NCBI RefSeq assembly: GCF_003316695.1
Contig: NZ_PDKB01000008.1
Span: 62,001 to 126,000 of the forward strand
Direction of reading: 5' to 3'
Length of the DNA: 64,000 nucleotides
DNA from: Aliarcobacter vitoriensis
Lineage (GTDB): Bacteria; Campylobacterota; Campylobacteria; Campylobacterales; Arcobacteraceae
Shown: positions 51,717 through 61,336 of the stretch, piece after piece
Layout of the letters: every line of letters starts with the position of its first letter
Numbering within the stretch: position 1 is the first letter of the stretch
Made by a program: the position numbers and the translations under genes
Notes under the pieces: generated by a model
Seen by the model: only the letters and a program-made list of their open reading frames with translations
The model's database searches: none
What the model was told of the DNA's origin: nothing

Positions 51717-53267
51717 TTTTGGAATATAAATAGCAAATCTAGCACCTATATTTATATTATCTACTTTTAATTTTCCCTTCATATTTCTTTCGACAATAAT
51801 TTTAGACATATAAAGTCCAATTCCAGTACCATTACTTTTATCTTTTGTTGTAAAATATGGTTCAAAAATTTTACTTTTTGGTTCTGTTATAATTCCTCCA
51901 CCATTGTCTTCAATAAATAAAATAGTGTGATGTTCATTATCTTTTGAATATATTTTGATTAGAGGACTTTCTATAGATTTTTCTTCTAGTATATCCTGTG
52001 CATTTTTCAAAATATTTAAAACAACCTGTTGATATTCATTTAAAAATGTTTTTAATTTTATATCTTTGTCTATATCTATTTCAACAACAATATTGCTACT
52101 ACTTAATCCACTTGCAACAATACTCATAACACTATTTATAGCTTTGTATAAATAAAACTCTTCTTTATCTTTTTTAGGTAAAAAGAAGTTTCTAAAATCA
52201 TCAATCGTTTGTGACATATACTCTAAAACTTTAGTTGCTTCATTTGATTTTTTATCCATAGTTTGACTGTCTAAAGCATTTAAATCATATTTGAATTTTA
52301 TAAACATTAAAATAGAAGATAGTTCAGATAGTGGTTGTCTCCATTGATGGGCAATATTTGAAATCATTTCTCCTAATGCTATAAATCTTGATTTTTGTAT
52401 TAAAATTTGTTCATTTTCTCTATTTTCTTCAATTTGTGTTTTTATTTTTTCTTCTAAACTTGCATTTAGCATTTCTAAATCATTTGCATAGTTTCTTACT
52501 TTTTCTTCATATTTTTTTAAAATATCATCAATTTTATATGAAATAGTAAATAATACTATTATCGCAACTGTTAAAAACATTAAAAAAAGAACAATATTTT
52601 GATTTATCTGTTTTTTTATTTTATTTTCTAAAGCAACTTTCTTGAGTGCAATTTTACTTTCTATATCATCTGTATATACACCTAAAGCAATTACCCAATT
52701 AAATCTATCAAAATATTTAAAATATGATAGCTTATATTGTAATTCACTTGTATTTGGCTTTTTATAAGAGTATTTTGAATAAGACTCTTTATTTTGCTTT
52801 ATATTTTGCATAAACTCTTCACGAAATTTTTTACCATCAGCATCTTCATAATTTGTAGAGATTTTAGTTCCTACTAAATCTGTTCTATTTGGATTAACAA
52901 TCATTGTAGCAAAATCATCTCCACCACTCATATTTTCTATGTCATATACAAAAAAATAGTTACTTTTATTGATTTCGAAATTTATATTATTTAGAAGTTG
53001 TATAGCATTTTGCTTTAATTCTTCATCACTTAAATCTGATGTTGCAATATTATAATTTAATATATCTATTACTGTATTTACCTCTTTTTTTAGTCCCTTT
53101 GCTTCTTCATCATAATACTCTTTTACAAATCTTTGCATATCTTCTTCAAAATCCTCATAAGTATTTTGTACATAAAAGTAAGATATTGCAAATATCATAG
53201 CAGACATGATTATAATAGATGTAGAAATAATTATTTTAGATAAATTTTTTTCAATTGAATATTTCAA
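51714..53267 (-). CDS. Sensor histidine kinase with Cache domain, near dctPQM
   Basis: A 517-residue membrane kinase. Two helices (about 13-32 and 222-243) enclose a periplasmic Cache_2-type sensor (YFFVYDIEN near 103, then FNWVIALGVYTDDI near 194-207). A coiled coil leads to the phospho-acceptor box ALGEMISNIAHQWRQPL with His near 308, and the ATPase domain has NAQDILEE-type N-box, IEDNGGGI near 453 and GTGIGLYMSK near 487. It diverges from a response regulator gene by 66 bases and the two are likely partners. Next to dctPQM they may sense dicarboxylates, like DctB/DctR-type systems; that is inference. Confidence 0.88.
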   Translation of the reverse strand: MKYSIEKNLSKIIISTSIIIMSAMIFAISYFYVQNTYEDFEEDMQRFVKEYYDEEAKGLKKEVNTVIDILNYNIATSDLSDEELKQNAIQLLNNINFEINKSNYFFVYDIENMSGGDDFATMIVNPNRTDLVGTKISTNYEDADGKKFREEFMQNIKQNKESYSKYSYKKPNTSELQYKLSYFKYFDRFNWVIALGVYTDDIESKIALKKVALENKIKKQINQNIVLFLMFLTVAIIVLFTISYKIDDILKKYEEKVRNYANDLEMLNASLEEKIKTQIEENRENEQILIQKSRFIALGEMISNIAHQWRQPLSELSSILMFIKFKYDLNALDSQTMDKKSNEATKVLEYMSQTIDDFRNFFLPKKDKEEFYLYKAINSVMSIVASGLSSSNIVVEIDIDKDIKLKTFLNEYQQVVLNILKNAQDILEEKSIESPLIKIYSKDNEHHTILFIEDNGGGIITEPKSKIFEPYFTTKDKSNGTGIGLYMSKIIVERNMKGKLKVDNINIGARFAIYIPK

Positions 53268-53333
53268 AATAACCCCTTAATTAGCAATGTTTTGTTATGA
53301 TAACATATCTTTTATAATATGGGTTTTTAAAGA

Positions 53334-54023
53334 ATGAAAAATAATTTCTTAAATAAGCTAAATGCCTTTACTGTTTTGTATGTTGAAGATGAAGATGGAA
53401 TAAGAAATAATATTGAAGAGATATTAAGCCATCTATTTAAAGAAGTTTATAGTGCTTCAAATGTTACAGATGCTAACTCTTTATATTTACAACATAAACC
53501 TGATTTGATAATAACAGATATAAGAATGGGAAATGAAACGGGAATAGATTTTATAAAGAATATAAGACAAACTGATTTAAAAACAAGAGTTATTATAACT
53601 TCAGCTTACACTGATTTGGATTATTTATTAAAAGCAACAGAATTATATTTGGTGAAATATATAGTAAAACCTATTACAAATGAAAAATTAATGGATGCTT
53701 TAGAATCTTTTGTAAATTCTTATGATGAGAATAAAATCTATGTTTTAGATGAATCTTGGGTTTTTGATTCTAGGAAATCTTTAGTTTCAAATGGTGAATT
53801 TGAAGCTATATTGACAAAAAAAGAAGCAATCTTCTTAAAGCTTTTAATTACTAAAAATAGAATTATAACTTATGAAGAACTTGAAAATGCTATTTGTGAA
53901 GATACAGTTTTAACTCCAAATGCAATGAGGCTTTTTATCAAAAATTTACGAAAAAAACTCCCTGATAATTTTTTAAAAAATATGCAAGGAGTAGGATATT
54001 ATTGTAAAAATAAGAGTATTTGA
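53334..54023 (+). CDS. Response regulator with winged-helix output, likely partner of the Cache kinase
   Basis: A 229-residue regulator. The receiver (about 12-130) has the acidic pair in VEDEDG near 17-22, the phospho-acceptor Asp in LIITDIRMG near 60, a Thr/Ser in IITSAY near 86 and Lys in IVKPI near 109. The C-terminal OmpR-type winged helix (about 140-228) has LTKKEAIFLKLLI and GVGYYCK at its end. It diverges from the kinase gene at 51714. Target genes are probably dctPQM, but no binding repeats were recognised. Confidence 0.87.
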   Translation: MKNNFLNKLNAFTVLYVEDEDGIRNNIEEILSHLFKEVYSASNVTDANSLYLQHKPDLIITDIRMGNETGIDFIKNIRQTDLKTRVIITSAYTDLDYLLKATELYLVKYIVKPITNEKLMDALESFVNSYDENKIYVLDESWVFDSRKSLVSNGEFEAILTKKEAIFLKLLITKNRIITYEELENAICEDTVLTPNAMRLFIKNLRKKLPDNFLKNMQGVGYYCKNKSI

Positions 54024-54030
54024 TAAAAAT

Positions 54031-55026
54031 TTAATCTTTTTTATTAAATGATTCTAAAATTTTGTCTAACTCATTTTTAAGTTCAAGTAATCTTTTATTT
54101 GAGTTCATTAAATCTTCTTGGGATTGAATTACTATATCTTCACTTCTATTTAGATGTTTTGAAATTTCAGAAGAGTTCGTAAGATTTTCTATAATATCAT
54201 TAAATTCATTTGTTAGTTCATCAAGTTTTAATGAAGCATTTTTAGATTGTATCATAGCATTTGCTGAATCATCCATAACCAAATTTATTTTTTGTATAAA
54301 TTTATTTAATGTATTTGTAGCTTCAACAATTTCTCCTTCAGCCTCAATTTTTATAGGTGTTAATGGAGCTTGTAGGTTTTGTTCCATAACTTTTTTTGAT
54401 TCTTCTAAAAATCTTATTGCATTTGCTTCCATAGCTTTTAATTTTAAAAAACTATAAAGTATTAATACTAAAATTAAAATTGCAAATAAATACTGCAAAT
54501 ATCTTATTGTTGCTATTTTTGATTCACTATAAACTGTGTATAAAGATACTAAAGTATCAACTTCATTTAGTAAAATAGTGTTTGAAGAATGAATAGATTT
54601 TAAAATAGTTTGAATTTCATTTTGTGAATTATCTTTATTTAATAACTCTTTGAAGTGTACAATATTTTGATAGAAACTACTCCATAAAATTTCTACTTTC
54701 ATAAGTTGATTTGCAATTTGAGAAGTTGGAGCTTCTTTTATTTTTGAAAGATTATTTCCATCTTTTAAAGTTTTAAGATTATAAATAAATTCTGCTGTTG
54801 AACTATCTAATTCATCGAGAGAATTATTTTTAAATTGTGATAAATAAAATATATTTTTTGATATATTTTGTGTAAGCATTCTTTGTTTTCCAGCAATATT
54901 TATAATAAGTGCATCTTTCTCATTTTTATTATTTAGATAAAAAGTTATAGCAACTATACTTAACATCAAAATAGCAAATAACGTTCCAATAATTTTTATA
55001 TTTGTACTTATTTTATTTTTTTTCAT
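54031..55026 (-). CDS. Membrane protein with NarX/PilJ-like nitrate-sensing motif and no output domain
   Basis: A 331-residue inner-membrane protein. Helices lie at about 10-28 and 180-198 and enclose a periplasmic helical domain with INIAGKQRMLTQNISK (about 41-56), which matches the PilJ/NarX N-terminal motif; in NarX the equivalent P-box with an Arg at this spot binds nitrate. The cytoplasmic part (about 200-331) is only helical and coiled-coil, with no kinase, GGDEF or chemotaxis signalling domain. It starts 4 bases before the stop of the Crp/Fnr gene, so the two are translationally coupled. It may pass a nitrate signal to that regulator by direct contact; this is a hypothesis. Confidence 0.75.
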   Translation of the reverse strand: MKKNKISTNIKIIGTLFAILMLSIVAITFYLNNKNEKDALIINIAGKQRMLTQNISKNIFYLSQFKNNSLDELDSSTAEFIYNLKTLKDGNNLSKIKEAPTSQIANQLMKVEILWSSFYQNIVHFKELLNKDNSQNEIQTILKSIHSSNTILLNEVDTLVSLYTVYSESKIATIRYLQYLFAILILVLILYSFLKLKAMEANAIRFLEESKKVMEQNLQAPLTPIKIEAEGEIVEATNTLNKFIQKINLVMDDSANAMIQSKNASLKLDELTNEFNDIIENLTNSSEISKHLNRSEDIVIQSQEDLMNSNKRLLELKNELDKILESFNKKD

Positions 55027-55688
55027 ATACCAACACCTCTAAAAATTGAGTTTAAAACTCCTTCATTTTTGATAGATATTTTATTATTTTCAATATCTAT
55101 AATTCCATCTCTTGATAACTTCTTTAGAACTCTTGATAGAGTTTCAGGTTGAATATGTAGCATAAATGATACATCTTGTCTTTTAATATTGTTAAACATT
55201 TTTAAATCATTTGATAACATAAAAGCAACTTTTGCTGTTGCATCAAAAACTAATTCACGATTTACAATACATTGAAGTTGATGAGTCTTTCTAAGTAAAC
55301 TTTCCATAAGTTCTTTTATTAATATATTTTTTGATAAAAAATTTTCTTGAAGCTTTTCAAAATTTATAGATAAAATTGTAGAATCTTCGATAAATGAAGC
55401 ATTTGAAAAGCAATAAATTTCATCTGCAATAAGTGAACTAATCTCACTAATCATAGAATTCTCATAAATATGATATAAAAATATCTCATTATCAAATTTA
55501 TCATATTTATAAATTTTTATTAAACCTTTGATTAAAAATAGAATATTCTTTTGTGATTCACTTTCATAATACAAAATAGAATCTTTCTCATAGTGTTTAA
55601 TAGAAGAAAAAGAGCTTAATATTTCTAATTCGTCGTTATTTAAGTTTTTAAAAAAGTCTAGTGCCTGAATATCTTGTAATAAACCCAT
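55023..55688 (-). CDS. Crp/Fnr-family regulator coupled to a nitrate-sensor-like protein
   Basis: A 221-residue regulator with an N-terminal cyclic-nucleotide-type beta barrel (about 10-120), a long dimer helix (about 120-150) and a C-terminal helix-turn-helix. The recognition helix reads PETLSRVLKKL near 183-193; its E-x-x-S-R pattern is that of FNR, which reads TTGA half-sites. The four-cysteine cluster of FNR is missing (only two scattered cysteines), so it is not an oxygen-sensing iron-sulfur protein; it fits the Nss-type group. The next gene (54031) overlaps it by 4 bases. Candidate target is the TTGAC-N4-GTCAA box before napA. Confidence 0.85.
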   Translation of the reverse strand: MGLLQDIQALDFFKNLNNDELEILSSFSSIKHYEKDSILYYESESQKNILFLIKGLIKIYKYDKFDNEIFLYHIYENSMISEISSLIADEIYCFSNASFIEDSTILSINFEKLQENFLSKNILIKELMESLLRKTHQLQCIVNRELVFDATAKVAFMLSNDLKMFNNIKRQDVSFMLHIQPETLSRVLKKLSRDGIIDIENNKISIKNEGVLNSIFRGVGI

Positions 55689-55775
55689 AAATAACCTTAA
55701 GAATAGTTTCGTTTAAGTAAGTATATATTATCCTTGTAAAAATATTAATTAAAACGCTATAAAATGGGATATATA

Positions 55776-56693
55776 ATGGAATTTAAAAAATTTATAAAAG
55801 CAGTTGGAACTGGACCAAAGGGAAATAAAGATTTAACTCTTGAAGAGACACAAAGAGTTATTGAAATGATTTTGAATAGAGATTTAAGTGATGCTCAAAT
55901 TGGTGCTTTTTTGATAGCTTGGAGAACGAGACTTGAAACAAATGAAGAATTAAAAGGCTGTATAAATACTCTTGATAGTTTTATACATAAAAAAGAGATA
56001 AAAGACTCTATGGTTTTGGGATATAACTTCAATGGAAGAACAAATAATCCATATTTATTTCCATTTTTTGAAAACATCTTAAGTGATTTTTATAAAAAGA
56101 ATAGGGATATAAAAAGATTAAATCTTGTGATTAGTGGAGATTTTTTGCAACCAGCAAAAGATGGTGTTACAACAAAAGATATTTTTACTAATATTGACAA
56201 GGGTCAATTTGTACACTATTTTGATAGGATAGAATACTTAAGAGAACTTAGTAATTTGACAAAATTAAGAAAAGAGTTAGTTATGAGAACAGCTTTTAAC
56301 ACAGTTGAAAAACTTTTAAACCCGTCTTTAAGTGAATATGCAATCACGGGAGTTGTTCATAAACCTTATGTTGCTAAATATCTTGATATTTTTAAAAATA
56401 GTTATAAAGATATTACAGTAATTAGAGGAGTTGAGGGCGATGTTGAAGTTTTTAAAGACTCTAAATATTGGCAAAAAGTTGATGATGAAATAAAAGAGTT
56501 TAGCTTTAGTTTAAAAGATTTTGGAATAGATTATAAAAAAGAGTATGAGAATATTAGTTTACAAGAGTGTTTAAATATTGTAAAACAACCAGATGAAAAT
56601 ATCTTGAAACTTGCTAAATTTAATATTGCATTATATTTGTTGTTCTCAAAAAGAGTAAGTTCTTTAGATGAAGCTTGGCAAAGATTGAATTAA
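55776..56693 (+). CDS. TrpD2-like protein (anthranilate phosphoribosyltransferase fold)
   Basis: A 305-residue cytoplasmic protein related to TrpD. The N-terminal helical domain has [16 protein letters not shown] near 5-20 and [13 protein letters not shown] near 37-49, as in the YbiB/TrpD2 group. The usual PRPP loop GTGGD of true TrpD is not found; near residue 93 the sequence instead has FNGRTNNPY, so it likely is not an anthranilate phosphoribosyltransferase. YbiB of E. coli binds nucleic acid. I chose ATG 55776, whose product starts like other family members; ATG 55764 is possible. It lies 13 bases before moaA. Confidence 0.75.
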   Translation: MEFKKFIKAVGTGPKGNKDLTLEETQRVIEMILNRDLSDAQIGAFLIAWRTRLETNEELKGCINTLDSFIHKKEIKDSMVLGYNFNGRTNNPYLFPFFENILSDFYKKNRDIKRLNLVISGDFLQPAKDGVTTKDIFTNIDKGQFVHYFDRIEYLRELSNLTKLRKELVMRTAFNTVEKLLNPSLSEYAITGVVHKPYVAKYLDIFKNSYKDITVIRGVEGDVEVFKDSKYWQKVDDEIKEFSFSLKDFGIDYKKEYENISLQECLNIVKQPDENILKLAKFNIALYLLFSKRVSSLDEAWQRLN

Positions 56694-56706
56694 AAAGGTT
56701 TATATT

Positions 56707-57678
56707 ATGTTAATAGATGGATTTGGTAGAAAAGTTGATTATTTACGAGTTTCTGTAACTGAAAGATGTAATTTTAGATGTCAATATTGTATGCCAGAAA
56801 AACCTTTTTCTTGGGTTCCAAAAGAAAATTTGTTATCTTATGAAGATTTGTTTAAATTTATAAAAGTGTCTATTGATGAGGGTATAAAAAAAGTTAGAAT
56901 TACAGGTGGAGAACCACTTTTAAGAGAAGATTTAGATAAATTTATAAAGATGGTATTTGATTATAAAAATGATATAGATTTGGCTTTGACTACAAATGGA
57001 TTTTTGTTATCTTCTATTGCAAAAAAACTAAAAGAAGCAGGACTTAAAAGAATAAATATATCTTTAGATACTTTAAACAAAGATAGAGCAAAGCAAATAG
57101 CTCAAAAAGATGTTTTAGATAAAGTTCTTGAAGGAATTGAAGAAGCTTCAAAGGTAGGTTTAAAAGTTAAAATAAATTGTGTTCCTATAAAAGGGATAAA
57201 TGATATTGATATAGTTGAAGTTTTAGAGTTTTGTAAGAGTAAGGCTTATGTAATAAGATTTATAGAATTTATGGAAAATAATCATGCAAAAGCTGGTGCG
57301 AAAGGTTTAAATTCAGATGAGATCTTAAAAGTTATTTCAAAAAAATATCCAAATTTTGTGAAAGTACCAAGAGACACAAGTTCTCCTGCACAATATTATA
57401 GATTTGAAGATGGATATGAATTTGGAATAATAGAACCACACAAAGATGATTTTTGCTCTTCATGTAATAGAATAAGATTAACAGCTGAAGGTTTTTTAAT
57501 TCCCTGTTTATATTTTGAAGATGCAATGAGTATAAAAGATGCAGTACGAAATAATAGAATTGATGAAGCAGTAAATATTTTGAAAAAGGTTTTAGAAAAT
57601 AAACCAGAGAAAAATAAGTGGAGCTCAAAATCTGATAATGAAATTTCAACAAGGGCATTTTATCAAACAGGTGGATAA
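56707..57678 (+). CDS. moaA: GTP 3',8-cyclase MoaA
   Basis: A radical-SAM enzyme of 323 residues that with MoaC turns GTP into cyclic pyranopterin monophosphate, the first step of molybdenum cofactor synthesis. The N-terminal 4Fe-4S site is CNFRCQYC (residues 21-28), the SAM-binding GGEPLLR lies near 65-71, and the second cluster is in CSSCNRIRL near 249-257 with the last cysteine in IPCL. The C-terminal double glycine (TGG) needed for activity is present. The product serves NapA in this window. Confidence 0.97.
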   Translation: MLIDGFGRKVDYLRVSVTERCNFRCQYCMPEKPFSWVPKENLLSYEDLFKFIKVSIDEGIKKVRITGGEPLLREDLDKFIKMVFDYKNDIDLALTTNGFLLSSIAKKLKEAGLKRINISLDTLNKDRAKQIAQKDVLDKVLEGIEEASKVGLKVKINCVPIKGINDIDIVEVLEFCKSKAYVIRFIEFMENNHAKAGAKGLNSDEILKVISKKYPNFVKVPRDTSSPAQYYRFEDGYEFGIIEPHKDDFCSSCNRIRLTAEGFLIPCLYFEDAMSIKDAVRNNRIDEAVNILKKVLENKPEKNKWSSKSDNEISTRAFYQTGG

Positions 57679-57766
57679 TATAAGTAAGAATAAAGCAATT
57701 TTTTAATAAAATTTGCACCTATTTCACTAGAAATAAATTTAAACATATACCTATTAGGAGGTCAAA

Positions 57767-58039
57767 ATGGCTTTAGATCAGGAAGTAAAAGTAAGTATTA
57801 TCTCAAAATATGCAAGAAAAGAAGGTGACACAGGTTCAGCTGAAGTTCAAATAGCATTATTAACAGAGCAAATTAAAATTTTAACAGAGCATTTAAAAGT
57901 GTTTAAAAAAGATCACTCTTCAAGATTAGGTCTTTTAAAAATGGTTGGTAAAAGAAAAAAACTTTTAGCATATTTAAGAAGAACTGATTATGCAAAATTT
58001 GTTGAATTAGTTGCTTCTTTAGGAATTAGAGCAAAATAA
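57767..58039 (+). CDS. rpsO: Ribosomal protein S15
   Basis: A 90-residue small-subunit protein. It has [15 protein letters not shown] near 22-36 and the 16S rRNA-binding stretch [21 protein letters not shown] near 46-66 (core [12 protein letters not shown]). The start follows a perfect AGGAGG ribosome binding site. A strong intrinsic terminator follows, so it is its own transcription unit. Confidence 0.98.
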   Translation: MALDQEVKVSIISKYARKEGDTGSAEVQIALLTEQIKILTEHLKVFKKDHSSRLGLLKMVGKRKKLLAYLRRTDYAKFVELVASLGIRAK

Positions 58040-58063
58040 TTCTTTTTATTTATACTAACTTAG

Positions 58064-58100
58064 AAAAAGGGTTGTAACTTTTGTTACAGCCCTTTTTTTA
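58064..58100 (+). terminator. Intrinsic terminator after rpsO
   Basis: Stem AAGGGTTGTAAC / GTTACAGCCCTT, 12 pairs with one wobble and a TTTT loop, followed by seven T. This is the clearest rho-independent terminator in the window. Confidence 0.9.
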
Positions 58101-58171
58101 TATCTACTAACGAATATTAATCATAGTTTCTGTAAAATGTAGCAAAATAATGAAAATTGGAAAAATATAAT

Positions 58172-58573
58172 ATGTTATTAACAAAAAAAAGTGAATATGC
58201 TCTATTATCACTAATATCAATTTCAAAAAGTAATACTCCTGTAAATGTAGATGTTTTATCAAAAGAGCTAGATATTTCAAAATCTTTTTTGGCAAAGATT
58301 ATGCAAAATCTTTCTAAACAGGATTTAGTAATATCTCATAGAGGTGTAAATGGAGGATTTGTCCTTAAAAAACCAATAGATGAGATAACTATTTTAGAAA
58401 TAGTTGTAGCAGCTGAAGAGCGAAATCCTATGGTTTTTGAATGTTCTGATTCTATACAAAGTTGTCCAAATAATAAAGCAAAACTTTGCGGAATCTGGCC
58501 TTTACTAAATAATTTACAGTTTAAAGTAAATGATTTTTTAGATAAATTGACATTGAAAGATATTGCACAATGA
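58172..58573 (+). CDS. Rrf2-family transcriptional regulator with cysteine cluster
   Basis: A 133-residue winged-helix regulator. The N-terminus MLLTKKSEYALLSLIS and the DNA-binding DISKSFLAKIMQNL near 30-43 fit the family, as does HRGVNGGFVLKK near 55-66. Three cysteines in CSDSIQSC and KLC (near 90-107) have a spacing close to that used for iron-sulfur clusters in IscR and NsrR, so it may sense iron-sulfur state or nitric oxide. I chose ATG 58172, which gives the usual N-terminus; an in-frame TTG lies five codons upstream. The stop overlaps the DHH gene by 4 bases. Confidence 0.87.
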   Translation: MLLTKKSEYALLSLISISKSNTPVNVDVLSKELDISKSFLAKIMQNLSKQDLVISHRGVNGGFVLKKPIDEITILEIVVAAEERNPMVFECSDSIQSCPNNKAKLCGIWPLLNNLQFKVNDFLDKLTLKDIAQ

Positions 58574-59604
58574 GACTATTTCATATTTCACATACAGATT
58601 TAGATGGGTTTGGCTGTCAATTAATCACGAAAGAGTTTTTTAAAAAAGTTCATTACTATAATGCAAACTATGGAGTAGAGGTAAAACTTGCTCTAAAGAA
58701 AGTAATTTTAGATATAAAAAATCACAAAGATGAAAAACTGTTCTTAATTATTAGTGATTTAAATTTAACTCTACAAGAAAGTGATGAATTAGATAAAGAG
58801 GTAAATCTTCTAAAAGAAGATGGATTTGATATAACTTTACAACTTTTGGATCATCATATCACAGGAAAAACAAGTGCAGCAAAATATGATTGGTATTTTT
58901 TAGATGATAAAAGATGTGCAACAAAGATTGTATATGATTTTATGATAGAAAAATTTGATGCGGATATTGTATATCTAAAATCATTGGTTGATGCTATAAA
59001 TGCAGTTGATATTTGGCTTGAGAATGAAGAAAAGAATTTTGAATTTGGTAAAGTTCTTATGTCTATGGTTATAAAAGCAAGAGAGATAAATTCTATATTA
59101 TTTGCAAATCTTGATAGAGAACTGAAGTTTTTTTTACTACAAAATGCTATTAAATATTTAGATTTAGAAGATGGACATATAAAATTAGACAATGCTGTTC
59201 ACTCGTTAAAAAAAGAGTTTTTAAAAGAACATGAAGATGATACATTAGATAATTTAAGTGCTAAATATTTAGTTAAATGCTTAGATGATGTAAAAGATGA
59301 ATTAACTATTTTCTATAAAGGACAAAAAGGGCTTTTAACTTATTGTTTAGGTTCTATTTCAATTCCTGCAAATAGTTTTTTAAGAGCAAATTATGATTAT
59401 GATTTTTTTATAGATATTAATAGAAAAGGTAATAGTTCATTTAGAGCTGATGGAAAACTTGATGTTTCTCAACTTGCTTCAAAATTAGCAAATGGTGGAG
59501 GACATATAAATGCAAGTGGTTGTAAATTTGAGGATTTTACTGATACAATAGATTTGTTAGAAGTGAAAGCTTTTATTCAAAATAAGCTAGATAAACTAGA
59601 CTAA
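58570..59604 (+). CDS. DHH-family phosphoesterase
   Basis: A 344-residue cytoplasmic metal-dependent phosphoesterase. Metal sites are HTDLDG (residues 8-13), a Asp in ISDLNL near 58-63, and LDHH near 93-96; the C-terminal DHHA1-type domain has GGGHINASG near 309-317. Such proteins hydrolyse nucleotide substrates, for example nanoRNA or cyclic dinucleotides; which one is not clear. It is coupled to the Rrf2 gene upstream by a 4-base overlap and followed after 10 bases by a CoA-binding-domain gene. Confidence 0.85.
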   Translation: MRLFHISHTDLDGFGCQLITKEFFKKVHYYNANYGVEVKLALKKVILDIKNHKDEKLFLIISDLNLTLQESDELDKEVNLLKEDGFDITLQLLDHHITGKTSAAKYDWYFLDDKRCATKIVYDFMIEKFDADIVYLKSLVDAINAVDIWLENEEKNFEFGKVLMSMVIKAREINSILFANLDRELKFFLLQNAIKYLDLEDGHIKLDNAVHSLKKEFLKEHEDDTLDNLSAKYLVKCLDDVKDELTIFYKGQKGLLTYCLGSISIPANSFLRANYDYDFFIDINRKGNSSFRADGKLDVSQLASKLANGGGHINASGCKFEDFTDTIDLLEVKAFIQNKLDKLD

Positions 59605-59614
59605 GGAGAAGTAT

Positions 59615-60055
59615 ATGGAGTGCGAATTCCCTACAATTAATTCAAACAAAGAAGAAATAAAAAAGATATTTCATGAAACAAAAACGATAGCTATTGTTGG
59701 ATTATCACCAGATTCTGAAAAAGCTTCATATCGAGTTGCTTCATATTTACAAAAAGCTGGATTTAAAATAGTTCCAATTTATCCTAAAGAAGATACAATT
59801 TTAGGTGAAAAAGTTTATAGAAGTTTAAGTGAAATTCCATTTGATATTGATTTAGTGGACATTTTTAGAAAACCAGATGCGATTGCTAAAGTTGTAGAAG
59901 AGGTTTTAAAAATAAAAGATGAAAAAAATATAAAAACTGTTTGGTTTCAATTAGGACTTGCAAACAATGAAGCTGCAGATATTGCTAAAAATGTTGGATT
60001 AAATGTAGTTCAAAATAAGTGTACAAAAATAGAACACCAAGCTTTAATTATTTAA
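59615..60055 (+). CDS. CoA-binding domain protein (YccU-like)
   Basis: A 146-residue Rossmann-fold protein. The binding loop is AIVGLSPDSEKASYRVA (about 25-41), then IYPKEDTILGEKVYRSL and VDIFRKPDA near 87-95, as in YccU-type CoA-binding proteins related to succinyl-CoA synthetase. Function in the cell is unknown. It is the last gene of the Rrf2-DHH unit and overlaps the convergent kinase gene by 4 bases. Confidence 0.87.
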   Translation: MECEFPTINSNKEEIKKIFHETKTIAIVGLSPDSEKASYRVASYLQKAGFKIVPIYPKEDTILGEKVYRSLSEIPFDIDLVDIFRKPDAIAKVVEEVLKIKDEKNIKTVWFQLGLANNEAADIAKNVGLNVVQNKCTKIEHQALII

Positions 60056-61326
60056 TCTTGTTGAGGTTTGTTGCTTAATACAAGTTTTGCAACACACCCG
60101 TTTTTACCATCTTGCCTATTTTTTATGGATATTTGTGCATTTAATGCATCAGAAGCTATTTTTGCTAAATATAAGCCAAGACCCACGCCATTTTCTTTTC
60201 CTACTTTTTTAAATGGAGCAAATAAATCTACATTTTCATCGATTCCAATTCCATTATCGAATACGGATACTGTTACTTCTTCATCAAGCTTTTTTATTTT
60301 TACTTCTATTAATTTATGATTAGGAGTGAATTTTATAGCATTTTGTACAAAATTTTGTAAAATTTGATTAAATAGAGTTTCTTGAATAATAATATCAAGT
60401 TGAGAAATATTTGAACTAAATTTTATTTCTATATCTTTTTTAGAAGATAGCATTTTATAGTCATTCACTTTATTTTGAATATATTTTACTAAGTCAATGT
60501 TTTTAGCCTGTTCAAACTGTGCTCCCTCAGTTCTTCCAATATCTAAAATAGAGCTTATCATTATATTCATATTATCTATTTCTTTTATATTTAGTTTTAA
60601 TGCATCTTCATACTCTTGCTTTGTTCTATCCTTTTTCAGCATTAATTCATTCTTTAGTTTCATAACTGCTAATGGAGTTTTAAGTTCATGAGCAATTCCT
60701 ATAAAAAGCTCTTTTTTAAATTTTACATAAGTTCCAATACGATTTGTTAAAGAGTTTATAGAGTTTGCTAAAGTTAGAAACTCCATTGGCAAATCTTTTG
60801 TATCAATTTGAGATAATGAATTTTCATCCATATTTGATAGCTTTTTGTTTATTTGAACTATAGGTTTTAGTAAAGATTTTGAAACAACAAGTGAGTAAAT
60901 AAGCATTAAAATAAAACTAGGAATTGCTAAAGCAAAAAAGTTTTTAAATATTATAGAATATAGTAAATCTCTCTCTAAAGTTATATCTCTAGTAATTTGT
61001 AAGAATGCATTATCATACATAGGAAATAGTAATTTAGTATATGATTTATTGTCTTTATTAAATTTGGAAAAACTGATTTCTTTTTTTATCGTCTGATTTG
61101 ATATTATTTCAATAATTTGGAATTGTGAGATTACATTTTGGAACTTATCAGCTGTTATATAACCTTTTTCAATTTGTTTTGCTTGATTTAAAAGATTGTC
61201 CTGAATATTATCATAAAAAGAACTTTTTGCATATTCATAGAATATTATAGATAAGGTAATTATAAAAAGAGAAGTAGCAATAATAAGTTTTATATAAAAC
61301 TGTCTATATATACTCCTACTTTCCAT
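60052..61326 (-). CDS. Sensor histidine kinase, partner of HsrA/CosR-like regulator
   Basis: A 424-residue membrane kinase. Two helices (about 10-30 and 130-152) enclose a periplasmic sensor of about 100 residues without a recognised fold. A HAMP-like linker is followed by the phospho-acceptor box GIAHELKTPLAVMK with His near 213, then an N-box region QNFVQNAIKFTPN near 338-350, FDNGIGIDE near 370 and GVGLGLYLAKIA near 390. It starts 10 bases after the regulator gene at 61337, so the two form a two-component system. Confidence 0.9.
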   Translation of the reverse strand: MESRSIYRQFYIKLIIATSLFIITLSIIFYEYAKSSFYDNIQDNLLNQAKQIEKGYITADKFQNVISQFQIIEIISNQTIKKEISFSKFNKDNKSYTKLLFPMYDNAFLQITRDITLERDLLYSIIFKNFFALAIPSFILMLIYSLVVSKSLLKPIVQINKKLSNMDENSLSQIDTKDLPMEFLTLANSINSLTNRIGTYVKFKKELFIGIAHELKTPLAVMKLKNELMLKKDRTKQEYEDALKLNIKEIDNMNIMISSILDIGRTEGAQFEQAKNIDLVKYIQNKVNDYKMLSSKKDIEIKFSSNISQLDIIIQETLFNQILQNFVQNAIKFTPNHKLIEVKIKKLDEEVTVSVFDNGIGIDENVDLFAPFKKVGKENGVGLGLYLAKIASDALNAQISIKNRQDGKNGCVAKLVLSNKPQQD

Positions 61327-61336
61327 AACTGAAAGA

